Part shown: positions 56,495 through 64,000 of the stretch, piece by piece
Layout: each line of letters starts with the position of its first letter
Position numbering within the stretch: the first letter of the stretch is position 1
DNA from: Serratia surfactantfaciens
GTDB lineage: Bacteria; Pseudomonadota; Gammaproteobacteria; Enterobacterales; Enterobacteriaceae
Reading direction: 5' to 3'
Assembly: GCF_001642805.2 (NCBI RefSeq)
Contig: NZ_CP016948.1
Location: 620,001 to 684,000 of the forward strand
Length of the DNA stretch: 64,000 nucleotides
Program-made: the position numbers and the translations under genes
The notes under the pieces: model-generated
The model's database searches: none
Told to the model about the DNA's origin: nothing
Seen by the model: the letters and a program-made list of their open reading frames with translations, nothing else

Positions 56495-58127
56495 ACATGG
56501 CGGTAATGCAGGCGTTATCGAGATAAAGTACGCCATTTTTCGCTAGGGCAAACAGGTTGAACGTCAGGATGACATGGGTCGCCCAGACCGGGACTTTTCG
56601 TCGATTGGTGTTGAAACGATATTCGGTAAATTCGGTGTAAGCATCGGCTTTCATGACGGCATCCCAGGCTGCCGGCGCGGCTTTGGCGACGATCGAGATG
56701 CCGTTGTCCGCATGCTCCTGAATACAGGCGTACTGTAGCGTCGCAAACAGATTGCCGGTGCCGCCGTTGACCGTTTTCAGGGTAAAACAGGCACCCAACT
56801 GTTCATATTGCGCGACGGGCACGCTCACTCTCACCCCGGCGTTGGTATTGGCGTTGCCCAATTTGCTCACTTTCAGGGCGTTGCCGCCGCCGATGCCCGC
56901 GCCGGCTTCGATACCGATAGTCACCGCGTCTGAGGTAAAGGGATCGTCGATCGTGCCGCCGGTCACTTCCCAGCCGAACGGTTTGGCGGAAAAGGCGAAA
57001 TCGCCGTCTTTGAGTTTGTTATTCACGGCGCCGACCAGCGTCTGGATCCCGGCGCCACCCCCACCGCCATCCAGTCGGCTATTGGCGATGACAAAGTCAC
57101 CGGTACCGCTGAAGTAGCGACCGCTGGCGGTTCTTACGCCATAGAACTTCACGCTGTCGACGATAATCCCGCTACTGCCGGTCTCGGCATAAAACAGCGA
57201 CGTTTGCGCCAGCCGGCCGCCGGCGACGATGATTTCGCCACCGTGAATCAACAGCGATGCGTTTTGATTGGCGCTGCAGCGGAAGGGGATATCCGTGAGC
57301 GGGCTATTGCCGTTGTTGAATTCCATATGGCAGCCATGCAGCTCAATGCTACCGGCTTCGACGTAGGCTATCGAACCGGCATAGTCGATCGAGGTGCCGA
57401 ACAGGCGGAAGGCACCGTTGGGGTTGGCATTGCGAACGGCCAGCCCCTGGGAATTGCCGAGGGTGCCGCCGAAGAAGTTGATACCTTCACCGAAGTTTTG
57501 GGCTCCGCTGCTCGTTGAGGGCATATGCAGACTTTCAAAACAGCGAATGACTTCACAGGCATAGTGGTGGGCGATATAGGCATTGGTACCATAGTACAGG
57601 CCGTAGTAGAAGCCGGAAACATAGACGTTATTGACCGAGAAGTTGCCCAGCGACCCTTCAGGCGAATGGAAACGGATACCATCGGTGTAGTTGTATTCGG
57701 TCGGGGTTTCATCCTTGCCTTTGTTAATTTTGGCGCCAATGCCTTTGACGGTGAAATCTTTTAAGATAGGCGCCGGTCGAATAGGAACGTTGTTATCCAG
57801 CGCGCCGCTGCTGGTATAGCAACGCAGGAAATAGTTATGGTCGCTTTCCGTGCCGTTGGGGATGGTGGCGTTGATGCTGATGCCGTTGCCGTCGAGATAA
57901 ACGAAGCCGACATTGATATCGGTTTTCGGCGCGGTCCAGGTGGCAAAAGGCGCGGCGAATCTGACGATCGTCGGGCGTTTTAACGTGTTGATGATGAAAT
58001 CCTGCGCACTGACCAGCTCATCACGTGAGCTGACATAAATACCTTCAATATTCAGACGTTCCTGCAGACTCCAGTTTTTGTTGCGTAAATCCGCGTATTG
58101 AATAAATGCTGCGTTGTTGTCTGTCAT
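56493..58127 (-). CDS. Right-handed beta-helix protein resembling phage tail-spike or polysaccharide-binding proteins
   Basis: 544 residues, no signal peptide. The N-terminal ~50 residues are helical and polar, with a cap-like region to ~90. The middle (~100-370) is rich in Asn, Gly, Ser and short beta repeats of the pectate-lyase/tail-spike type (DGIRFHSPEGSLGNFSVNNVYVSGFYYGLYYG, GSIELHGCHMEFNNG). The C-terminal ~160 residues (DGDFAFSAKPFGWEVTGGTIDDP onward) look like a jelly-roll carbohydrate-binding domain. No lysis, portal or tail genes are nearby, so it is an orphan. No catalytic residues can be assigned. It lies in an accessory pocket between bioD and uvrB. Confidence 0.7.
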   Translation of the reverse strand: MTDNNAAFIQYADLRNKNWSLQERLNIEGIYVSSRDELVSAQDFIINTLKRPTIVRFAAPFATWTAPKTDINVGFVYLDGNGISINATIPNGTESDHNYFLRCYTSSGALDNNVPIRPAPILKDFTVKGIGAKINKGKDETPTEYNYTDGIRFHSPEGSLGNFSVNNVYVSGFYYGLYYGTNAYIAHHYACEVIRCFESLHMPSTSSGAQNFGEGINFFGGTLGNSQGLAVRNANPNGAFRLFGTSIDYAGSIAYVEAGSIELHGCHMEFNNGNSPLTDIPFRCSANQNASLLIHGGEIIVAGGRLAQTSLFYAETGSSGIIVDSVKFYGVRTASGRYFSGTGDFVIANSRLDGGGGGAGIQTLVGAVNNKLKDGDFAFSAKPFGWEVTGGTIDDPFTSDAVTIGIEAGAGIGGGNALKVSKLGNANTNAGVRVSVPVAQYEQLGACFTLKTVNGGTGNLFATLQYACIQEHADNGISIVAKAAPAAWDAVMKADAYTEFTEYRFNTNRRKVPVWATHVILTFNLFALAKNGVLYLDNACITAM

Positions 58128-58256
58128 GCTTACATCCCTCGATATTATGGTGTCGGTGTGACCCCTATCGAGTATGAAAAGACGGCGGGCCCATGCCTAT
58201 TAGGTACAGACCGGCCGTGACTGATACAACAGCAACTTAATCGGTAACCCGAACGC

Positions 58257-58967
58257 TCATTCTGCCAGACCGACGCCGATCAGCGCCTCATCCAGCTGCG
58301 CCAGCGCGCCGTGCGCCACTGTGCGCCCGCTATCCAGCAGGCAAAAGCGATCCGCCACCCGGCGCACGAACGGCAGCTGATGTTCTACCAACAAAATGGT
58401 CATGCCCAACTCATAGTTGAGCCTGCGGATCACGTTGCCGATGTCGGCGGCGATCGAAGGCGGCACGCCCGCCGTCGGTTCGTCGAGGATCAGCAGCGCC
58501 GGTTCCTGGGCCAACGCACGGCCGATGGCCAGCTGGCGTTGGGCGCCTGCGCACAGATCGCCGGCGCGGCGGGCGCGCATCTGGCGCAAGTTGGGGAACA
58601 GGCTGTAGATCAGCGGCGGAATGCGGCGAGGAGCGCCGCGCACGGCCATCTGCGCCACCTGCAGATTCTCTTCCACGCTCAGCTGCGAGAAGAGTTGCCG
58701 CCCCTGGGGCACGTGGCTGATGCCCAGCGCGGCCCGGCGCTCCATCGGCTGCAACAGCAGGTTTTGCGGCGGCTCATCCGCCGGCTGCCAGGTCATGCTG
58801 CCGCTCACCACCGGCAAGTGCCCCACGATACAGTTGACCAGCGTGGTTTTGCCCACGCCGTTGCGCCCGAGCAGCACGGTGCACTGGCCGCGCGGCAGCT
58901 CCAGATTGATGTCCCACAGGATGTGGTTCTGCCCGTAAAATTGATTGACCGATCTCAGGCTCAGCAT
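58257..58967 (-). CDS. Orphan UrtE/LivF-type ABC transporter ATPase with a degraded signature motif
   Basis: 236 residues. Walker A GRNGVGKTT (~34-42) and Walker B LLILDEPTAG (~157-166) are normal, and the switch His is in LLVEHQLPF. The ABC signature, LSGGQ in UrtE, reads LCAGA (DLCAGAQRQLAIGRAL, ~137-152). Most similar in pattern to urea/branched-chain amino acid transporter ATPases (QFYGQNHILWDINLELPRGQ, GISHVPQGRQLFSQLSVEENL). No permease or binding protein is in the window, so it is either a remnant or works with distant partners. Confidence 0.8.
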   Translation of the reverse strand: MLSLRSVNQFYGQNHILWDINLELPRGQCTVLLGRNGVGKTTLVNCIVGHLPVVSGSMTWQPADEPPQNLLLQPMERRAALGISHVPQGRQLFSQLSVEENLQVAQMAVRGAPRRIPPLIYSLFPNLRQMRARRAGDLCAGAQRQLAIGRALAQEPALLILDEPTAGVPPSIAADIGNVIRRLNYELGMTILLVEHQLPFVRRVADRFCLLDSGRTVAHGALAQLDEALIGVGLAE

Positions 58968-59619
58968 TTGGCATTCTCCTCATCGACGCCCATTCCACCC
59001 GTTGGCGGGTTGCTGCAAAGGCCGCTTTGGCGGCTGATTTCCCGAGTGTGGCAATGCCTGGAACAAAATGCCGTCCGTCCGATGCCCGAACACGGTTAGC
59101 GGTGGACGGAATGACAGTCAATATGTCGTGAAAAGCGACGCTTATGACGACTTGGTGTCGTTCTCGCGCTTTTACGAAGGATAGTGCGACGCCGGGATGG
59201 GGCACTGGGCAGCGCATTATGCTGCCGCGCCCGGTATGCACGCAGAAAGATAAAGCAACTCCCAGGCCAGTTTTGTCGTCGGATGAAAATGGCAGGTTGT
59301 TATCGTCTTGTTAACCGCCGGTCGGGCCTGACGGGCGGCGCCGCGGCGGCTCGAAAATACGCGGGGAAGTTAACCCGAACGTTTTTTGCACTCTTGTGGT
59401 GCTCCCCGAGGTGGGCGTGGTGCAAGGCGTTGCGCCGCCGTCAAGAACGATCGGGGCGAAAGGGGACAATGCGATTTTGGCAATGGGGATTTTTAGTATT
59501 AATCGGCATAAACAAAGCGATATTTTTATGAAAAAATAACTAAAAAAGGCATTTTGGCGAGTGTAAAGGGCGAAAAGCTTTCTTTCTGTAACTCCCGCCA
59601 CGGGCGGGGCGGTGAGAGT

Positions 59620-59644
59620 TATCCACTATTCCTGTGGATAACCT
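59620..59644. promoter_or_regulatory. Inverted pair of DnaA boxes
   Basis: GTTATCCAC-TATTCCT-GTGGATAAC, two nine-base sites facing each other. The right-hand box reads TTATCCACA on the reverse strand with its neighbour T/A (perfect); the left reads TTATCCACT (one mismatch). A weaker copy, TGGGGATAA, is at 59842-59850. E. coli uvrB also has a DnaA site upstream. Confidence 0.75.
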
Positions 59645-59942
59645 TGTGTATTAGATTTAGAAAAACGCTGTAAAGCGAGAGCGGACGCGGGTTCTGTTCG
59701 CTTTGTCCGCATTCTCGTCTTTTTATTAAATTAATTAAATATCAATAGGTTAATTAAAATCAAGACGCAAGGGTATTGTTCGCGCTTCTATGTATGATTT
59801 TTCGCCGCGGTGCTATCAATAAGTTAATTTGCGGCAAGTTCTGGGGATAAATCTGTTATTGACAATAAAAATGTCACCCGACTGTAACGCCACGGTGCAA
59901 TGACGCGCTCGCCACGCCGGGCGCAGCGACGAATCCGCTTGA

Positions 59943-59962
59943 AGCTGGTTTTATATCCAGTA
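59943..59962 (+). promoter_or_regulatory. LexA (SOS) box of uvrB
   Basis: Core CTGG-TTTTATAT-CCAG (59945-59960), very like the E. coli uvrB site (CTGT-N8-CCAG). It lies exactly between a TTGAAG -35 (59939-59944) and a TATCAT -10 (59961-59966, 16-base spacer), so bound LexA would block the promoter. Confidence 0.82.
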
Positions 59963-60070
59963 TCATGGGCACTGGCGCAAATCGCCGACACTTTCCATAA
60001 TTAGGGGCCATGCCCGGCGCAGAGCCGGCTGGCCGCCTGAGCGCGCGCATCTCCACAGGGTAGCCGAGCC

Positions 60071-62083
60071 ATGAGTAAACTGTTCAAACTGCATTCTGAA
60101 TTCAAACCGGCCGGCGATCAGCCGGAAGCCATCCGCAAGCTGGAAGAGGGGCTGGAAGACGGCCTGGCGCACCAGACGCTGCTGGGGGTCACCGGTTCGG
60201 GCAAGACCTTCACCATCGCCAACGTGATAGCCGATTTAAATCGGCCGACCATGGTGCTGGCGCCGAACAAGACGTTGGCGGCGCAGCTGTACGGCGAGAT
60301 GAAAGAGTTTTTCCCGGAGAATGCGGTGGAGTACTTCGTCTCCTACTACGACTACTACCAGCCGGAAGCCTACGTGCCGAGCTCCGACACCTTCATTGAA
60401 AAAGACGCGTCGGTGAACGAGCACATCGAGCAGATGCGTCTTTCCGCCACCAAGGCGCTGCTCGAACGGCGCGACGTGGTGGTGGTGGCGTCGGTGTCGG
60501 CGATCTACGGCCTGGGGGATCCGGATCTTTACCTGAAGATGATGCTGCATCTGACCCAGGGCATGATCATCGATCAACGCTCCATTTTGCGCCGGCTGGC
60601 GGAGCTGCAGTATTCCCGCAACGATCAGGCCTTCCAGCGCGCCACCTTCCGCGTGCGCGGCGAGGTGATCGACATTTACCCGGCGGAATCGGACGAGCTG
60701 GCGCTGCGCGTCGAGCTGTTCGACGAAGAAGTGGAACGGCTGTCGCTGTTCGATCCGCTGACCGGGCAGATCGAGCAGGTGGTGCCGCGTTTTACCATTT
60801 ACCCTAAGTCGCACTACGTCACGCCGCGCGAGCGGATCATACAGGCGATGGAAGAGATCAAGGTCGATCTGGCGGAGCGCCGCAAGGTGTTGCTGGCCAA
60901 CAACAAGCTGCTGGAAGAGCAGCGCCTGACGCAGCGCACCCAGTTCGATCTGGAGATGATGAACGAACTGGGTTACTGCTCGGGCATCGAAAACTATTCG
61001 CGCTACCTGTCCGGCCGCGCCGAGGGTGAACCGCCGCCGACGCTGTTCGATTACCTGCCGGCGGACGGCCTGCTGGTGGTCGACGAATCCCACGTCACCA
61101 TTCCGCAGATCGGCGCGATGTTCAAGGGCGACCGCGCGCGTAAGGAAACGCTGGTGGAATACGGTTTCCGCCTGCCGTCGGCGCTGGATAACCGCCCGCT
61201 GCGCTTCGAGGAGTTCGAGGCGCTGGCACCGCAGACCATCTATGTCTCCGCGACGCCGGGCAAATATGAGCTGGAGAAATCCGGCGGCGATCTGATCGAT
61301 CAGGTGGTGCGTCCGACCGGGTTGCTGGATCCGATCGTCGAGGTGCGGCCGGTCGCCACCCAGGTGGACGATCTGCTCTCCGAGATCCGCAAGCGCGCGG
61401 CGATCAACGAGCGCGTGCTGGTGACCACCCTGACCAAACGCATGGCGGAAGATCTGACCGAATACCTGGAAGAGCATGGCGAGCGCGTGCGCTATCTGCA
61501 CTCGGACATCGATACCGTGGAACGGGTCGAAATCATCCGCGATCTGCGTCTGGGCGAGTTTGACGTGCTGGTGGGCATCAACCTGTTGCGTGAGGGGCTC
61601 GACATGCCTGAGGTGTCGCTGGTGGCGATTCTGGACGCCGACAAGGAAGGCTTCCTGCGCTCCGAGCGTTCGCTGATCCAGACCATCGGCCGCGCGGCGC
61701 GTAACCTGAACGGCAAGGCGATCCTGTATGGCGATCGCATCACCGATTCAATGGCCAAGGCGATCGGCGAAACCGAGCGGCGCCGCGCCAAGCAGCAGGC
61801 GTACAACGAAGCCAACGGCATCGTGCCGCAGGGGCTGAACAAGAAGATCGGCGATATCCTGCAGATCGGCCAACCGGTCAACCGCGCCAAGGGCAAAGGC
61901 AAGGGCAAGGCAGTGGAAAGCGGCACTCAGCTTCAGAACCTTACGCCGAAAGCGTTGGATCAGAAGATCCGCGATCTGGAGGCGCAGATGTACACTCACG
62001 CGCAGAACCTGGAGTTCGAACAGGCGGCGGCGCTGCGCGACGAAATCCATCAGCTGCGCGAGCAGTTCATCGCGATTTCCTGA
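60071..62083 (+). CDS. uvrB: UvrABC nucleotide-excision repair protein B
   Basis: 670 residues (E. coli 673). Helicase-like damage verifier. Walker [11 protein letters not shown] (~39-48), the beta-hairpin region [21 protein letters not shown] (~92-112), helicase motifs including [10 protein letters not shown] (~335-344) and QTIGRAARN (~537-545), and the C-terminal UvrC-binding UVR motif ([27 protein letters not shown]). SOS-regulated from the LexA box upstream. Confidence 0.98.
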   Translation: MSKLFKLHSEFKPAGDQPEAIRKLEEGLEDGLAHQTLLGVTGSGKTFTIANVIADLNRPTMVLAPNKTLAAQLYGEMKEFFPENAVEYFVSYYDYYQPEAYVPSSDTFIEKDASVNEHIEQMRLSATKALLERRDVVVVASVSAIYGLGDPDLYLKMMLHLTQGMIIDQRSILRRLAELQYSRNDQAFQRATFRVRGEVIDIYPAESDELALRVELFDEEVERLSLFDPLTGQIEQVVPRFTIYPKSHYVTPRERIIQAMEEIKVDLAERRKVLLANNKLLEEQRLTQRTQFDLEMMNELGYCSGIENYSRYLSGRAEGEPPPTLFDYLPADGLLVVDESHVTIPQIGAMFKGDRARKETLVEYGFRLPSALDNRPLRFEEFEALAPQTIYVSATPGKYELEKSGGDLIDQVVRPTGLLDPIVEVRPVATQVDDLLSEIRKRAAINERVLVTTLTKRMAEDLTEYLEEHGERVRYLHSDIDTVERVEIIRDLRLGEFDVLVGINLLREGLDMPEVSLVAILDADKEGFLRSERSLIQTIGRAARNLNGKAILYGDRITDSMAKAIGETERRRAKQQAYNEANGIVPQGLNKKIGDILQIGQPVNRAKGKGKGKAVESGTQLQNLTPKALDQKIRDLEAQMYTHAQNLEFEQAAALRDEIHQLREQFIAIS

Positions 62084-62182
62084 TCGTTTGGCGGCGCCTG
62101 CGCTGCGGGCGTCAAAATTCCTTGTCGGCCGCGTCAAAGCTGTTATGGTGTGCGGCCCGATCTGACCGCGAGAGTACCGAAC

Positions 62183-62449
62183 ATGAACCAACACCAGTCT
62201 AAAGACCCGCTGCACGGCATAACGCTGGAGCAACTGCTGAATAAACTGGTGGATCACTACGGTTGGTCCGAGCTGGGCGAGCGTATTCGCATCAACTGTT
62301 TCCGCAGCGATCCGAGCATCAAGTCCAGCCTGAAGTTTTTGCGCCGTACGCCCTGGGCGCGCAAAGAGGTGGAAGATTTGTATATCGATATGGTCAGCCA
62401 TCCCGCCCCGGCCAGCGATAACCCCTGGCTGCGCGGGCGCGACGGCTAA
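62183..62449 (+). CDS. VF530-family (DUF2132) small DNA-binding-like protein
   Basis: 88 residues from [12 protein letters not shown]; a longer frame starts 11 codons upstream without a better site. Typical sequence [33 protein letters not shown] then [24 protein letters not shown]. All-helical; described as putative DNA-binding, with no settled function. Confidence 0.88.
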   Translation: MNQHQSKDPLHGITLEQLLNKLVDHYGWSELGERIRINCFRSDPSIKSSLKFLRRTPWARKEVEDLYIDMVSHPAPASDNPWLRGRDG

Positions 62450-62455
62450 ATTCGG

Positions 62456-63373
62456 TCAGCGGCGGGCGGCCAGCTCCACCAGCGCCTGATCCAGCGCCTG
62501 ACGCAGCAGCTGGCGATCGTGGCGGTAGGGGATGTCGCTCGCTTCCAGCGGCTGTTGAATCACCACCCGATCCTGCACTTCACTGGCGTCCACCGCCGGG
62601 CCGACGATCAGCGCGTCGATCATAGGGCGGCCGATCTTATCTTCCATCAGCGTCAGCTTATCCTTTAACGACAGCGCCGCGGCGGCCACGCTCAGCTCGC
62701 GGCCGAGGTTGCCGATATAGATCATGCTGGCGCTGCTGCGGCGCAGCGCCTGGGTGAGATCGTCCAGCAGCAGCAGCGGCATCAGGCTGGTGAGGAAACT
62801 GCCTGGCCCGATCAGGATCACGTCGGCCTGCGCGATGGCGTCCAGCGCTTCGCGCGTGGCGTTGACCGGCGGCGACAGCATCAGCTCCTGCGGCATATGG
62901 GTCAGCTGATCGACATTCACTTCACCGTAAACATGGTTGCCTTCGTGATCGTGCGCCATCAAATCCACCGGCTGTTCCGACATCGGGATCAGCGCGGCGT
63001 CCACCTTCAGCAGGCTGCGCACCAGGTTGATCGCTTCCAGCGGGCGCACGCTCAGGTGATCCAGCGCTTTCAACATCAGGTTGCCGAGGTTGTGGCCGGC
63101 CAGTTCGCCGTTGCCGCTGAAGCGGTATTCGAACATCGCCGAGGCGACGCTCGGTTCGGTGATCAGCTGGTTGAGACAGTTACGGGTATCGCCCCAGGCA
63201 ATGCCGCCTTCCGAACGACGGATACGGCCGGTGGAGCCGCCGTTGTCGGTGGTGGTGACGATGCCGGTCAGGCGTGAGCCTAAGGACGACAGGGCCGACA
63301 TGACACGGCCCAGGCCGTGTCCGCCGCCTAACGCCACCACGCGGTCGAGATCGGCCAGGGTACGATTGAGCAT
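62456..63373 (-). CDS. ybhK: YvcK/YbhK-family gluconeogenesis and cell-shape factor
   Basis: 305 residues from [22 protein letters not shown]; the frame continues 40 codons upstream but homologues start here. CofD-like Rossmann fold with GGGHGLGRV (~14-22), [13 protein letters not shown] (~37-49), [11 protein letters not shown] and [18 protein letters not shown]. subtilis YvcK binds UDP-GlcNAc; the role in Enterobacterales is unclear. Divergent from moaA. Confidence 0.95.
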   Translation of the reverse strand: MLNRTLADLDRVVALGGGHGLGRVMSALSSLGSRLTGIVTTTDNGGSTGRIRRSEGGIAWGDTRNCLNQLITEPSVASAMFEYRFSGNGELAGHNLGNLMLKALDHLSVRPLEAINLVRSLLKVDAALIPMSEQPVDLMAHDHEGNHVYGEVNVDQLTHMPQELMLSPPVNATREALDAIAQADVILIGPGSFLTSLMPLLLLDDLTQALRRSSASMIYIGNLGRELSVAAAALSLKDKLTLMEDKIGRPMIDALIVGPAVDASEVQDRVVIQQPLEASDIPYRHDRQLLRQALDQALVELAARR

Positions 63374-63522
63374 AAATTTCCTTACAAAGGGGCTGAACTG
63401 CCCGCATAAGGTAGCGGATCCGGCGTAAAAACGCGATAAGAGTGTCATTTGCGTGATTCCGGTCAATTCGTCCGCGCAAGCGATGTTTATCATGGTTTAC
63501 CAGAATACGCGGCGTCCAAAAA

Positions 63523-63546
63523 CGCTGTATAGACAATTATATAGCG
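63523..63546 (+). promoter_or_regulatory. ModE operator upstream of moaA
   Basis: CGCTGTATA-GACAAT-TATATAGCG, a 24-base near-perfect palindrome with the same size as the site before modA. In E. coli ModE with molybdate activates the moa operon; the site is ~240 bases before moaA, beyond its leader. Confidence 0.8.
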
Positions 63547-63644
63547 AATTTACGCGTTGGCTATCGTTACCGATTAGCGCTAGAATTCTGTTGAAAACCA
63601 CGGTTTCGTTCCGGCTACTTAAGGTAGCGGAAAGAGAAATCAAA

Positions 63645-63763
63645 CTCCTAGCCCCTGCGCCTACGTTGTTCATCATGAACGATATGGCGCCTGGGCCGTG
63701 GCGAAGTCAGCCACCAGGGTGCAGAGGGGAAACGCTCGCATCTCCCGACTTTGGAAAGGTGTT
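63645..63763 (+). ncRNA. Molybdenum cofactor (Moco) riboswitch in the moaA leader
   Basis: The leader just before moaA carries the conserved blocks of the E. coli moaA Moco RNA: CTCCTAGCCCCTGCGCCT, GGCGCCTGGGCCGTGG, GCCACCAGGGTGCAG and CCGACTTTGGAAAGGTG. CGAAGTCAGCC/GACTTTGG-type pairings near the start codon could hide the ribosome site (GGAAAGG, six bases before ATG). Expected to lower moaA translation when cofactor is plentiful. Confidence 0.88.
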
Positions 63764-64000
63764 ATGGTACCGCAACTCATTGATGCTTATGAGCGCAAGT
63801 TCTATTACCTGCGCTTATCGATCACCGACGTGTGCAATTTTCGTTGCACCTATTGTCTGCCCGATGGCTACAAGCCGAGCGGCAGCCCGAAAAGCTTCCT
63901 GTCGCTGGATGAAATCCGCCGCGTCAGCCGCGCGTTCGCCGAGCTGGGCACCGAAAAGGTGCGCCTGACCGGCGGCGAGCCTTCGCTGCGCCGCGATTTT
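63764..64000 (+). CDS. moaA: GTP 3',8-cyclase MoaA (3' end missing)
   Basis: 79 codons visible before the window ends. Radical SAM enzyme of the first molybdenum-cofactor step, GTP to 3',8-cyclo-H2GTP. The SAM [4Fe-4S] motif C24-N-F-R-C28-T-Y-C31 and the downstream [12 protein letters not shown] are present. Start ATG follows GGAAAGG. Beginning of the moa operon. Confidence 0.97.
   Translation, partial: MVPQLIDAYERKFYYLRLSITDVCNFRCTYCLPDGYKPSGSPKSFLSLDEIRRVSRAFAELGTEKVRLTGGEPSLRRDF

Larger units (their letters stand above)
58968..60070. other. 1.1 kb control region before uvrB
   Basis: No convincing gene. The left half (~58970-59330) is GC-rich and featureless. The right half turns AT-rich and holds an inverted pair of DnaA boxes (59620), a LexA site with a promoter (59939) and a further TTGACA at 59859. 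Also the promoter region of the orphan ATPase. Confidence 0.6.

Noticed and set aside
56493..58967. Possible prophage remnant
   Set aside because: Only one tail-spike-like gene and an ABC ATPase; no integrase, attachment-site repeat, capsid, tail or lysis gene was found, and the tRNA cluster has no adjacent integrase.
59184..59531. 115-codon forward open frame in the uvrB upstream region
   Set aside because: No family resemblance, Arg/Gly/Ala-rich, and no good ribosome site; more likely chance in GC-rich DNA.

Overview
The window reads as a contiguous piece of chromosome from a high-GC member of the Enterobacterales, most likely Serratia (S. marcescens-like). This rests on gene order (sucBCD, cydABX-ybgE, ybgC-tolQRAB-pal-cpoB, a Lys/Val tRNA cluster, nadA-pnuC-zitB, aroG, gpmA, galTKM, modFE, acrZ-modABC, ybhA, pgl, ybhB, bioA/bioBFCD, uvrB, yvcK, moaA) and on protein sequences that closely match remembered E. 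coli homologues while differing throughout. No database search was run. Both edges cut genes: sucB on the left and moaA on the right.

Layout. 1-3.2 kb: TCA cycle genes sucB (3' part), sucC and sucD. 3.2-5.1 kb: a reverse-strand periplasmic 5'-nucleotidase family protein. 5.8-8.9 kb: cytochrome bd oxidase (cydABX, ybgE). 9.1-14.7 kb: the Tol-Pal envelope system. 14.87-15.84 kb: six tRNA genes (Lys-Val-Lys-Lys-Val-Lys) with repeated spacers that copy the tRNA 3' end. 16.2-18 kb: NAD synthesis and precursor uptake (nadA, pnuC). 18-22.8 kb: reverse-strand two-component system of BvgA/BvgS type, coupled to the zinc exporter zitB. 23-27.9 kb: aroG, a DUF898/M48 peptidase pair, gpmA and a PsiF-like protein. 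28.1-31.5 kb: galTKM with a GalR-type operator but no galE. 31.6-33.2 kb: a CPBP protease and an isochorismatase-like protein.

33.3-44.5 kb is the molybdate locus. modF and modE point left and acrZ-modABC point right. Between them sits a five-gene TonB-dependent uptake operon: receptor, binding protein, methyltransferase, permease, ATPase. At the right edge (63.5-64 kb) moaA follows a ModE-type palindrome and a molybdenum-cofactor riboswitch, so molybdate uptake and cofactor synthesis probably share ModE control.

44.6-51.5 kb: ybhA, an O-acyltransferase next to an AT-rich stretch, pgl, ybhB, an RcnR-like sensor with a CDF metal exporter, and a YkvA protein. 51.5-56.4 kb: the divergent biotin operon around a BirA operator. 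56.5-59 kb is an accessory pocket with an orphan beta-helix protein and an orphan UrtE-like ATPase. A 1.1 kb control region with DnaA and LexA sites leads into uvrB, followed by a VF530-type small protein and yvcK. I saw no insertion sequence, integrase, CRISPR array or rRNA. Novelty is concentrated in the tRNA spacer repeats, the TonB operon inside the mod locus, the coupled sensor/zitB operon and the bioD-uvrB pocket.
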